From positions 124,001 through 188,000 of the forward strand of contig NZ_MUNU01000010.1 of assembly GCF_002001085.1 (NCBI RefSeq): a stretch of DNA of 64,000 nucleotides. Direction: 5' to 3'. Positions 27,900-37,526 of the stretch are shown piece by piece. Position numbers and translations under genes: made by a program. The notes below the pieces were generated by a model. That model was not told the DNA's origin, made no database searches, and saw only the letters and a list, made by a program, of their open reading frames with translations. This stretch comes from Rhodanobacter sp. B05 (lineage in GTDB: Bacteria; Pseudomonadota; Gammaproteobacteria; Xanthomonadales; Rhodanobacteraceae). How positions within the stretch are numbered: the first letter of the stretch is position 1; every line of letters starts with the position of its first letter.

Positions 27900-29858
27900 A
27901 TGGCGGCAGATATCGACCAACGCAGGCGTTTTATCAAAGGTGTAGCCACCACGCTGGCCTCTGTTGTGGCCATGCCGGCTGCGCGGGCATTCAGTCCTGA
28001 CGTTGCCGATGCAGCAACGGCGACTGCAACGAGTACCACCATGACGTCACGTGGCAAACAAGTGCAACGCATGCAGGGTTTTGCGCTGAGCCAGGTGCGT
28101 CTGCTCGATAGCGATTTTGCCACCGCAGCAGCCGTCAATCGCCGCTACCTGCACAGTCTGCCGGTAGATCGGCTGGCTCACAGTTTCCGCTTGCAAGCCG
28201 GGCGTCTGTCTCATGCCGAACCGCTGGGCGGCTGGGAGAGTCCCGATTGCGAACTGCGCGGTCACTTCAGCGGCGGCCACTATCTATCAGCCGCAGCCTT
28301 GGCCTATGCCAGCGATGGTGACGCGCTGTTGAAAGGGCGCGCCGATGCACTGGTGACTGAGCTGGCAGCATGTCAGCAACCGAACGGCTACCTCAGTGCA
28401 TTTCCTGAAAGTTTCTTTGACCGTCTCAGTAACGGCCAGAAGGTGTGGGCACCGTTTTACACTATCCACAAGATCCAGGCCGGCCTGCTGGACATGTATC
28501 GCCATACCGGCAATCAGCAAGCTCTGAAGGTGGCTACGGGTATCGGCGACTGGGTAGTGCACTGGCTCAACGGCTTCTCCGACGCACAAATGACGCACAT
28601 CCTGGAAACCGAGTTTGGCGGTATCAACGACTCGATGTACGAGCTGTATGCCATTACCGGCAATGGCCGTTATCTCGATGCCGCCCATCGCTTTGACCAA
28701 GCCTCGCTTTACGATCCGCTGGCCGCCCATCGCGACGAGCTGAAGGGCCTGCACAGCAACACGCAGATCCCCAAGATCATCGGTGCCGCGCGCCGTTACG
28801 AGCTGACCGGCGAGCCACGCTATCGGCGAATCGCCGAGTTCTTCTGGGAAACGGTCAGCGAGAACCGTACCTATGCCACCGGCGGTTCCAGCAACGATGA
28901 ATTCTGGAAGACCGGCCCGGGTGACCTCAAGGGGCAACTCGGACTGTATGCCGCCGAGTGCTGCGTGGCCTACAACCTGCTCAAGCTAACCCGTCATGTG
29001 TATACATGGAACGGCGATCCGCGGGCCTTCGACTATTACGAACGGACGCTCTACAACGCACGCCTGGGCACCCAGGACGGCGACGGCATGAAGCTCTATT
29101 ACTATCCACTGCAGGCCGGTGCCAACAAGTTTTACAACTCGCCGTTCAAGTCGTTCTGGTGTTGCACCGGCACCGGTGCGGAGGAATTCGCGCGCTTCAA
29201 CGAGAACATCTATTTTCACGAGGAACAGGATCTGTACGTCAACCTGTTTATTCCTTCCGAACTGCGCTGGCCCGAACAGCAACTGACGCTGCTACAGGAA
29301 ACCACCTTTCCCCGCGAGCAACAGACACGCTTTCTGCTCAGGCTCGTCGAGCCGGTCACGATGGCGCTGAATCTGCGCATTCCCGCATGGATTGGGCCAG
29401 ATGCCGCGTTACGCCTGAATGGCAAGACCCTTGATGTGTTTGCCTCACCTGGCAGCTACCTGACATTGCGTCGTGAATGGCACGACGGTGACCGCATCGA
29501 GCTGGAGCTCCCGATGGCCCTGCACAGTGAGCCCCTACCCGGGGATGAGACTCTGCACGCAGTGCGTTACGGGCCACTAGTGCTGGCTGCGCGGCTCGGC
29601 AGCAAAGGCATCACCCACGAAATGCAATATGCCGACATGAGGGCCGCACCGAAACCGGAACCCAAACCCCAATCGGCACCGCAAATCGCGACGAACGCGC
29701 CGGGAAAGCTGGACTGGGTCGTGCCCGCAAACACGCCATTGACATTTATCGCCCGGACTAGCCACGGCGAAGTGCCGATGGCACCACTGAACCAGATTCG
29801 TGGCGAACGCTATGCCGTTTACTGGCAAGCCGAATCAGCAATCGCCAGCGACGCATGA
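27900..29858 (+). CDS. GH127-type beta-L-arabinofuranosidase, Tat-type signal
   Basis: This 652-residue DUF1680/GH127 enzyme starts with a Tat-like leader (QRRRFIKGVATTLA). The zinc-cysteine active site of the family is visible: Glu353-Cys354-Cys355 in AAECCVAY, and Cys421-Cys422 in FWCCTGTG. An (alpha/alpha)6 barrel precedes a beta-sandwich. Beta-L-arabinofuranose occurs in plant extensins and in some pectic side chains, so this broadens the arabinose supply. GH146 is a possible alternative family label. It is transcribed alone on the plus strand. Confidence 0.88.
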   Translation: MAADIDQRRRFIKGVATTLASVVAMPAARAFSPDVADAATATATSTTMTSRGKQVQRMQGFALSQVRLLDSDFATAAAVNRRYLHSLPVDRLAHSFRLQAGRLSHAEPLGGWESPDCELRGHFSGGHYLSAAALAYASDGDALLKGRADALVTELAACQQPNGYLSAFPESFFDRLSNGQKVWAPFYTIHKIQAGLLDMYRHTGNQQALKVATGIGDWVVHWLNGFSDAQMTHILETEFGGINDSMYELYAITGNGRYLDAAHRFDQASLYDPLAAHRDELKGLHSNTQIPKIIGAARRYELTGEPRYRRIAEFFWETVSENRTYATGGSSNDEFWKTGPGDLKGQLGLYAAECCVAYNLLKLTRHVYTWNGDPRAFDYYERTLYNARLGTQDGDGMKLYYYPLQAGANKFYNSPFKSFWCCTGTGAEEFARFNENIYFHEEQDLYVNLFIPSELRWPEQQLTLLQETTFPREQQTRFLLRLVEPVTMALNLRIPAWIGPDAALRLNGKTLDVFASPGSYLTLRREWHDGDRIELELPMALHSEPLPGDETLHAVRYGPLVLAARLGSKGITHEMQYADMRAAPKPEPKPQSAPQIATNAPGKLDWVVPANTPLTFIARTSHGEVPMAPLNQIRGERYAVYWQAESAIASDA

Positions 29859-30094
29859 GACACCGGGCGCAGCGCGTTCCGTCGTTAGAGCGGTCATAGC
29901 CCTCAGGTTGTGCCCGCAGGAAACGCACCAGAGCCGGTGCACCTGCCGTTCCCGAACACCTATGACGTGATGGCGGGGCACGACTTCACCGCGCTGCCGG
30001 GAGCTTCGGCCCCAAACGTTCGGTGTCGAACGGATCAAGCGCGCAACGAATGGTCGGCACATGCCACGTGCACGAACCGACGCCTGGCGATGCC

Positions 30095-31468
30095 TCACCG
30101 TGCCAGCCTAATGGACAGGAGCGCGCATCCGTGCGCCGGCAAGTCGAGGGACAGGCGTGCGGACGCCTTCCGCGGCTGGCCGCTCCAAAGGTCGCGAGCG
30201 TCGTAGCTGCCGGAAGCCAGGCCGAGCGCGCCCCATGGCGCATCCAGCGAAACGGGCTTGTCGTCCAGATTGAAGATCGCCAGGTAGCGCTCGCCATCGC
30301 GCCGACCGGACGCCACCCAGACTCGCACGTGATCGAATCCTTGCGGCAGGCGGGTGACTGGATGATTGTCCCGGCTGCTCTGGTCGACTGCGATCACGTC
30401 CTTGTTGGTGATCAGCGCGCGCGTGGCGTTGTCCAATCTGGTCAGGTTGGCGCCGAGGACAAGCGGCGAGCGTGCGATCGCTTGCAAGGTCAGCAGCGTG
30501 CGCTGCTCGTCCATGGACAGGCGCGAAGGGCGCGCCGGGCCGAAGCCGGGGTGCGGCGCGAGCGTGCCGATCGGCAGCATGTCGGCATCCGGCCAGTGGC
30601 CGTCGCGAGCCTGGTCCGCCCATGGCGGCAGGCGATCGAAGAGGTCGCTGATACCCGACGGGAAAGTATCGGTGGGGTGGTCATGCACGAACTTCCAGCC
30701 ATCCCAGACATCGTTGGTAATGCGCCACATCTGACCGTACCGGCGAATCTCCGCGGCATGCGACAAATGCGTCGGGCCGGGCGACAGGCTGAGCACGATC
30801 GGGCGGCCGGTCTTACGGATCGCCTTGGCAATCTGGCGGATCTCGCTGATCTTGTAAGGGTGATCGGCAATGCAATCGACCTTGAGGAAGTCCACGCCCC
30901 AGCGCGCATACATGGCGAGCATGGAGTCGTAGTAGGCCTGACCGGCAGGCGTGTCGCGCACGCCGTAGTTGCTGTCGTCCCAGGGGCAGGTGTCCGCGGT
31001 GTCGGCGACCTCTTTTGCATGGAAGGCGGAGCCGGCGACCGGCAGGTTCGCCGCCACCGCCTGTTTGGGAATGCCGCGCACGATATGGATGCCGAACTTC
31101 AATCCTTGCGCATGTACCCAATCGGCCAGCGCCTTGAAGCCTTGCCCATGGGCAGCGGAGGGAAAGCGGTTGGGTGCGGGAACCAGCAGGCCGTGCGCAT
31201 CCATGGCGTAGTCGCGGGTCTGCAACTTGTCGGCGAATGGATTGCGCATGTACCAGCCCTCGTCGATGACGACGTAAGACCAGCCGTAACCGTGCAATCC
31301 GGCGAGAATGCGGGCGTTCGCCTTGAAATCGGGCTCATCGATCGTGAGCCCGAACGAGTCCCAGCTGTTCCAGCCCATGGGCGGGGTGGGGCTGACTTCT
31401 TTGGCCGCCGCCATGCTGGCCGTGGCCAGCATGAGCATCAGCAGCACAGCTCGCATGCGTTTGGACAT
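30095..31468 (-). CDS. GH27 alpha-galactosidase (or beta-L-arabinopyranosidase), exported
   Basis: This 457-residue GH27 protein has a 22-residue signal peptide. Motifs are TPPMGWNSWDSFG, WSYVVIDEGWY, nucleophile Asp198 in DFLKVDC and acid/base Asp253 in MWRITNDVWDGW. It belongs to the longer GH27 branch with a large loop after the barrel start, unlike the GH27 at 24099-25328. It follows the GalP-type transporter by 115 bp on the same strand and is probably the last gene of the xyloglucan/galactose operon. Confidence 0.87.
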   Translation of the reverse strand: MSKRMRAVLLMLMLATASMAAAKEVSPTPPMGWNSWDSFGLTIDEPDFKANARILAGLHGYGWSYVVIDEGWYMRNPFADKLQTRDYAMDAHGLLVPAPNRFPSAAHGQGFKALADWVHAQGLKFGIHIVRGIPKQAVAANLPVAGSAFHAKEVADTADTCPWDDSNYGVRDTPAGQAYYDSMLAMYARWGVDFLKVDCIADHPYKISEIRQIAKAIRKTGRPIVLSLSPGPTHLSHAAEIRRYGQMWRITNDVWDGWKFVHDHPTDTFPSGISDLFDRLPPWADQARDGHWPDADMLPIGTLAPHPGFGPARPSRLSMDEQRTLLTLQAIARSPLVLGANLTRLDNATRALITNKDVIAVDQSSRDNHPVTRLPQGFDHVRVWVASGRRDGERYLAIFNLDDKPVSLDAPWGALGLASGSYDARDLWSGQPRKASARLSLDLPAHGCALLSIRLAR

Positions 31469-31583
31469 CGGGTTTGCTCCATGTTGCAGATTGGCGTCGG
31501 CGGCTGGCGCCGCTTGCGCGATGCCGGCGAGGCCGGACAGCAGGAACAGCAGTGCGCTCTCGGGTGCCAGGCATGGCGGTCCC

Positions 31584-32975
31584 CTAGCGCCCGATCTCGC
31601 GCAGCGGCTTGCCCGCCATCAGGTTGCGCTCGATCTGTTCCAGAGTGACGTTGCGGGTTTCCGGGATCAGTGCGAAGGTAATCAGCAGGAACACCAGGTT
31701 GAATCCGCCATACAGCCAGAACGTGGCGGCGTTGCCGATGCCGTTGAGCAGGGTCAGGAAGGTGGCGCCGACGATCATGTTGGCGATCCAGTTGGTGAAG
31801 GTCGAACAGCCGATACCGAAATCACGCCCCTTCAAGGGCTGCACCTCGGAACACAGCGTCCAGATCAGCGGCCCGGCGGACATCGCGAAGCCCACGATGA
31901 ACAACAGCAGCATCGCCACCGTGAAGATCTGCTCGCCATGCGTGGCGATGCCCAGGTGCATCATGGTGCCCACCAGACCCAGACCCAGCGCCATGATGGT
32001 GAAGCCGGTGTACAGGATCGGCTTGCGGCCCCAGCGATCGACCAGGCCAATCGCGATGAAGGTGGCCAGGACATTGGTCAGGCCGACCGCGGCCGTGAAC
32101 CACATCTGTGCCGCCGTGGCGTAGCCCATGTCCTGGAAAATGCGCGGTGCGTAGTACATCACCACGTTCATGCCGGTGAACTGCTGCATCACCTGCAGCA
32201 GCACACCCAGTCCCACCGAACGGCGAAAGTTGGGGTTTTCCAGGAACAGGTGCCAGCCGTGCTGCGGCATTTTCAGCTGCTCCTCGATGTCGGCCACCTC
32301 GCGAGCCACCTGCACGGCATCCCCACGCAGGCCGTGCAGAACCGCCGTCGCCTCCTGCTTGCGCCCGCGCATCATCAGCCAGCGCGGGCTGTCCGGCAGC
32401 AGGAACAGACCCAGCAGGAACAGGAAGCCTGGAATCGCGATGATGCCCAGCATCCAGCGCCAGTTGCCGCTGTAGCTGAACGCGGTATCGGACAGGAAAG
32501 CCACCAGGATGCCGGTGGTGATCATCAGCTGGTACAGCGAGATCATCGCGCCACGCGTCTGCTCCGGTGCCACCTCGGCCAGGTACAGCGGCGCGGTGAA
32601 AGTGGCCACGCCGATCGCCAGGCCGAGGATCAGTCGTGCCGCAATCAGGGTTTCCGGCGACCATGCCGCTGCACTCAGCAACGAGCCGATCACGAACAGC
32701 ACACCGGCCAGGATCAGCGAGCGCTTGCGGCCCAGCGCGGCGGACATCCAGCCCGCACCGAGGGCACCGATGGCGGCGCCCAGCATCATCGAACTGACGA
32801 TCCACTCGATCATGTGATCGGCGATCTGGAACTCCTTCTGGATGAACTGGGTGGCGCCGGAAATCACGCCGATGTCCAGGCCGAACATCAATCCGGCCAG
32901 CGCGGCCACGGCGCAGGTAAACAGGGCTGTCGACTTGTGCTGCACGGCGATCGGCTTTTCGGCAAGGGCGTTCAT
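31584..32975 (-). CDS. MFS sugar:H+ symporter, GalP type
   Basis: This 463-residue, 12-helix sugar porter has GRKRSLILAG, LPDSPRWLM, QQFTGMNVVMYYAPRIF and PETRNVTLEQIE. Start ATG at 32975 has GGAGAGA upstream. The open frame extends far upstream, but that part is arginine-rich antisense of the lactonase gene and not coding. It sits 88 bp after the galactonolactonase gene, within the galactose catabolic operon, so D-galactose is the likely substrate. Confidence 0.9.
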   Translation of the reverse strand: MNALAEKPIAVQHKSTALFTCAVAALAGLMFGLDIGVISGATQFIQKEFQIADHMIEWIVSSMMLGAAIGALGAGWMSAALGRKRSLILAGVLFVIGSLLSAAAWSPETLIAARLILGLAIGVATFTAPLYLAEVAPEQTRGAMISLYQLMITTGILVAFLSDTAFSYSGNWRWMLGIIAIPGFLFLLGLFLLPDSPRWLMMRGRKQEATAVLHGLRGDAVQVAREVADIEEQLKMPQHGWHLFLENPNFRRSVGLGVLLQVMQQFTGMNVVMYYAPRIFQDMGYATAAQMWFTAAVGLTNVLATFIAIGLVDRWGRKPILYTGFTIMALGLGLVGTMMHLGIATHGEQIFTVAMLLLFIVGFAMSAGPLIWTLCSEVQPLKGRDFGIGCSTFTNWIANMIVGATFLTLLNGIGNAATFWLYGGFNLVFLLITFALIPETRNVTLEQIERNLMAGKPLREIGR

Positions 32976-33063
32976 GGGATCTCTCCGGATTCGGAATCGG
33001 CTCGGCAGGACGGCCATCCGCACAGGCGGGCAGTCATTGCATGGGATGGAAGCGCGAAGGTGG

Positions 33064-33990
33064 TCACCTCGTCGGCACCGTCGCGGTTGGCAGCACGCGC
33101 CCGGGGACACCGGCAAAACGTGCCTCACTGATACCGCGCACGCCGGCGGTGACGGCGAACAGCGCGCCGGCCAGCGGCTCTTCGCGCAGACGGTCGGCGG
33201 ACAGGCCTTCGCGGGCACTGGTGATGTAGAGCGTGTCCAGCGCCGGGCCGCCGAACGCCGCGCGGGTAGGCTGCCGGGTGGGTACGTGGACGACGGTGTC
33301 TTCGCTGCCATCGGGGCGATAGCGGACCACGCGGGACATGCCCCACTGCGCGTTCCACAGGCCGCCCTCGGCATCGACGGTCGAACCGTCGGGTTCGCCC
33401 TCGATACCGGCCAGATCCACGAAGGTTCGCGCCGCACCCACGCTGCCGTCGGCGTGGTAATCGCAGCACTGGATCCGTCGCGTGGGCGAGTCGCAGTAGT
33501 ACAAGGTCGCGCCGTCGGGACTGAAGGCGAGACTGTTGCTGATCGCCACCGTCGGCAGCGGCAGCCGCTCCAGCGCGAGGTCTGCATTCAGCCGGTAGAA
33601 GCCGCCGACCGGCCGCTGCGACTCCCCCTGCAGTGGTTCGTGCAGGGTGCCGAACACGAAGCGGCCCTGGCGATCGCAGACGCCGTCATTGAGTCGGGTC
33701 GGCAGCCCGGCCTCCACCGCGACGATCGGTTGCAGTTCGCCGCTCTCCATATGGAAGAACGCCAGTTGCGAGGCCAGCCCCAGCAGCAGCCAGCCGTCGG
33801 CTTCGCACAGCGCGAACGAGGCCAGCCGTTCGGGCAACGCCCACTGACGGGTGCTGCCGTCATGCGGTGTGTAGCGCCACAGCGTGGCTGCCGGGATATC
33901 GGTCCAGTACAACGCCTGCGCCCGCGCACACCACAACACGCCCTCGCCCAGCTGATTGCCCGCCGCGAGCACGGCCCGCGCCTGCAGCAT
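33064..33990 (-). CDS. SMP-30/gluconolactonase-family sugar lactonase
   Basis: This 308-residue six-bladed propeller carries the divalent-metal ligands of the SMP-30 family: Glu in QLGEGVLW, Asn in TRLNDGVCD, Asn in ISNSLAFSP and Asp in CDSPTRRI, plus EPDGSTVD. It hydrolyses D-galactono-lactone to galactonate; L-arabinono-lactone is a plausible second substrate, since no other lactonase is in the window. The ATG at 33990 lies 8 bp after the SDR stop; an upstream TTG would overlap it. Confidence 0.83.
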   Translation of the reverse strand: MLQARAVLAAGNQLGEGVLWCARAQALYWTDIPAATLWRYTPHDGSTRQWALPERLASFALCEADGWLLLGLASQLAFFHMESGELQPIVAVEAGLPTRLNDGVCDRQGRFVFGTLHEPLQGESQRPVGGFYRLNADLALERLPLPTVAISNSLAFSPDGATLYYCDSPTRRIQCCDYHADGSVGAARTFVDLAGIEGEPDGSTVDAEGGLWNAQWGMSRVVRYRPDGSEDTVVHVPTRQPTRAAFGGPALDTLYITSAREGLSADRLREEPLAGALFAVTAGVRGISEARFAGVPGRVLPTATVPTR

Positions 33991-33998
33991 CGCGCCAC

Positions 33999-34775
33999 TC
34001 AAACCCAACCCCCGTCGACGATGAAGTCCCTGGCGGTGATCATGCGGCTGTCATCGGCCCCCAGGAACAGCGCGGCGCGCGCCAGATCCTCGGCCATCAC
34101 GTGGCCGGGCAGGCATTGCGAGCGTTCGATCGCGGCCTCGCCTTCGGCATCCAGCCACAATCGCTGCTGCTTCTCGGTGATCACCCAGCCGGGCACCAGG
34201 CAATTGATGCGAATGTGCTGCCGACCCAGCTCGCGCGCCAGCCCGGCGACCAGTCCGTGGATCGCGGCCTTGGCCATGGTGTACAGCGGGTAGCCACCAT
34301 TCTTGATCATCCAGCTGATGGAACCCAGGCAGATCACCGAACCGCCACCGAGTGCCTGCATGTCGTCGAGCACCGCCTGGATCGCGAAATAGTGATGGCG
34401 CAGGTTGACCGCCACGTTGGCGTCGAAATCGGCCGGCGCGGTCTGCACAAAGTCATGCCGCACATCATTGGCGGCGTTGCTGACCAGCACCGCGATCGGT
34501 CCGATCTCTGCCCGCGCCCGCGCAATCGCTTGACCCAGCGCCTCAAGATCAGTCAGGTCACAGGCGACGAACATCGGGCGATGGGCCACGCCCGCGAGGC
34601 CCTCGAGCAGCGCCTGCGCGGCCGCGACATCGACATCAAGAAACGCCACCCGCGCGCCCTGTCGCGCGAAATGTTCGACGAAGCTGGCACCGATGCCGCT
34701 GGCACCGCCGGTGACCAGCACCGTGCGATCGACCAGACTGGGGTAGCTGGCATAGGTCGGTTGCTGCATCGACAT
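33999..34775 (-). CDS. SDR D-galactose (L-arabinose) 1-dehydrogenase
   Basis: This 258-residue short-chain dehydrogenase has TGGASGIGASF for NAD(P), NAAND, catalytic Ser (CLGSISWM), Tyr and Lys in YPLYTMAKAA, and a C-terminal VDGGWV. It is an intact paralogue of the frameshifted SDR at 22645. It lies between dgoD (5-bp gap) and the lactonase (8-bp gap), so oxidation of D-galactose to D-galactono-lactone is the natural role. Enzymes of this kind often also accept L-arabinose. Start alternatives lie within 12 nt. Confidence 0.84.
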   Translation of the reverse strand: MSMQQPTYASYPSLVDRTVLVTGGASGIGASFVEHFARQGARVAFLDVDVAAAQALLEGLAGVAHRPMFVACDLTDLEALGQAIARARAEIGPIAVLVSNAANDVRHDFVQTAPADFDANVAVNLRHHYFAIQAVLDDMQALGGGSVICLGSISWMIKNGGYPLYTMAKAAIHGLVAGLARELGRQHIRINCLVPGWVITEKQQRLWLDAEGEAAIERSQCLPGHVMAEDLARAALFLGADDSRMITARDFIVDGGWV

Positions 34776-34780
34776 CGCGC

Positions 34781-35925
<1,145 letters not shown>

Positions 35926-35929
<4 letters not shown>

Positions 35930-36561
35930 GCTGTGCCTCCCGCCGGCAACGCCACCCACGCCTGCGCGAAAGCGCGCGCGCGATCGGCAACCTCGGCGAC
36001 CTCGCGACCGGGCGCGTACAGCGCCGAACCGATGCCGAAGCCACTGGCCCCGGCCGCCACATACGACCCCATGTTGTCCGGCGTGATGCCGCCCACCGGC
36101 AGCAGCGCCAGCCCGGGCGGCAGCACGGCGCGCCAGGCCTTGATCACCGCCGGGCCGAGCTGCTCGGCGGGGAACATCTTCAGCGCATCGGCGCCGGCCG
36201 CCAGCGCGGCGAACGCCTCGGTCGGCGTGGCCACGCCCGGCGCGCAGATCAGCCCGGCACGTTTGGCGCTGGCGATCACCGTCGTGTCGGCGTGCGGCAT
36301 CACGATCAGGCGGCCACCGGCGGCGGCGACCTCGCCGACCTGCGACGGCGTCATCACGGTGCCGGCACCGATCAGGCAGCGCTCGCCCAGGTGCTCCTGT
36401 AACAGGCGGATGCTGGCCAGCGGGTCGGGCGAATTGAGCGGCACCTCCAGCATGCGGAAGCCGGCGTCGGCGATCGCCGTACCGATGGCGACCGCCTCGC
36501 CCGGAATCAGCCCGCGCAGGATCGCGATGAGCGGCAACGGTTTCAGCCATGTATCGATCAC
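35926..36561 (-). CDS. dgoA: 2-dehydro-3-deoxy-6-phosphogalactonate aldolase
   Basis: This 211-residue class I aldolase of the KDPG/KDPGal family has catalytic Glu and Arg in LIAILRG and [16 protein letters not shown], and Schiff-base Lys in [12 protein letters not shown]. It splits KDP-galactonate to pyruvate and glyceraldehyde 3-phosphate. The start is a GTG at 36561 (IDTWLKPLP) that overlaps the dgoK stop by 4 nt (GTGA). The much longer open frame upstream is antisense-like and not coding. Confidence 0.94.
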
Positions 36562-37526
36562 GGATTGGCTCCATTCACGCGTGGTTGCGGCAGCGCGGCC
36601 GTGGTAAGTCCGGCGCTGCGTGCGATCTGCCACAGGCCCAGCGCGGCGGCCCCCGGCGGCGGCAGTGCCATGCCCAGTTCGAAACAGCTGGCGGCGGCGG
36701 CGTAACGACGGCACAGCGGCGCGTTGCCGATCAGTTGCAGCGGCGTGGCGGGATCGATCCTGCCGGCCGCCAGCGCGGCGCGCAACTCCTCGCCGATCAG
36801 CAGGCCGGACAGGTAGTCCGGCACGGCCAGCTGCGCGAGCCGCCCGGCCAGCACAAGCGCGCGCGCGGAGAACAGCCGGCTCAGCGCGCCGGCCGCGCCG
36901 CTGTCGCGCGCGGCCACCACGCCGCGCAGGAACGCCTCGTGGTCGACCGGCGGATCGTCCGCGCCGAGGCCGGCGCCGAGAATCGTGTGATGACGCACGG
37001 CCGCGTACAGCTCGCCGGTCATGCTGGTGGTGAAGTCCACCACGCGGCCGTTGCGCACGCTGACCCACTTGCTGTGGGTACCCGGCAGTAGCAGCGCCGA
37101 GCGCGCCGCCAGCACCGGCTGCAGCGCGAGCGCGCCGAAAATCTCGGTCTCCTCGCCACGCATCACGTCTGCGGTAGCGATATGGCGCAATCCTGGAATC
37201 AAATGCACACGCCGGCCGCCGGCGCTGTCGACATGACTCAGCGCGCGCGCCACCGCATCGAGACCGGCCGGCAGGTCGACGTATGGCACTTCGCGCCAGC
37301 CGTCGCGGCTGCCGACCATGCCCGAGGCCAGCAGCGGGAGCGCGGGCCAGCCGACCAGCACGTCGTCCAGTGCGGCATCGAAGCCACCCGGCGGCAAGCG
37401 GCGAATGCCCCAGCCCCGTGCGCGTGTTTCCAGGATGCCGCCCTGTTCGTCCAGCAGATAGGCGCGCAGGCTGGTGGTGCCCCAGTCCAGGCCGATCAAT
37501 TCCGCTCGTGCTGCACTGTCGTTCAT
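36558..37526 (-). CDS. dgoK: 2-dehydro-3-deoxygalactonokinase
   Basis: This 322-residue DgoK-family kinase of the ASKHA fold has phosphate-binding [25 protein letters not shown] and [10 protein letters not shown]. It phosphorylates 2-keto-3-deoxy-galactonate at C6. Four-base overlaps on both sides (with GH31 upstream and dgoA downstream) tie the galactose pathway to the xyloglucan hydrolases in one transcript. Confidence 0.94.
   Translation of the reverse strand: MNDSAARAELIGLDWGTTSLRAYLLDEQGGILETRARGWGIRRLPPGGFDAALDDVLVGWPALPLLASGMVGSRDGWREVPYVDLPAGLDAVARALSHVDSAGGRRVHLIPGLRHIATADVMRGEETEIFGALALQPVLAARSALLLPGTHSKWVSVRNGRVVDFTTSMTGELYAAVRHHTILGAGLGADDPPVDHEAFLRGVVAARDSGAAGALSRLFSARALVLAGRLAQLAVPDYLSGLLIGEELRAALAAGRIDPATPLQLIGNAPLCRRYAAAASCFELGMALPPPGAAALGLWQIARSAGLTTAALPQPRVNGANP

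Noticed and set aside
29859..30094. Possible relic of a gene between GH127 and GH27 (frame with EPVHLPFPNTYDV)
   Set aside because: I cannot assign it to a family, it has no ribosome site, and it runs into antisense of the GH27 gene.
33000..33587. Long N-terminal extension of the MFS transporter frame
   Set aside because: The 200 extra residues are arginine-rich and overlap the lactonase gene; the start at 32975 has a ribosome site and a typical cytoplasmic leader.
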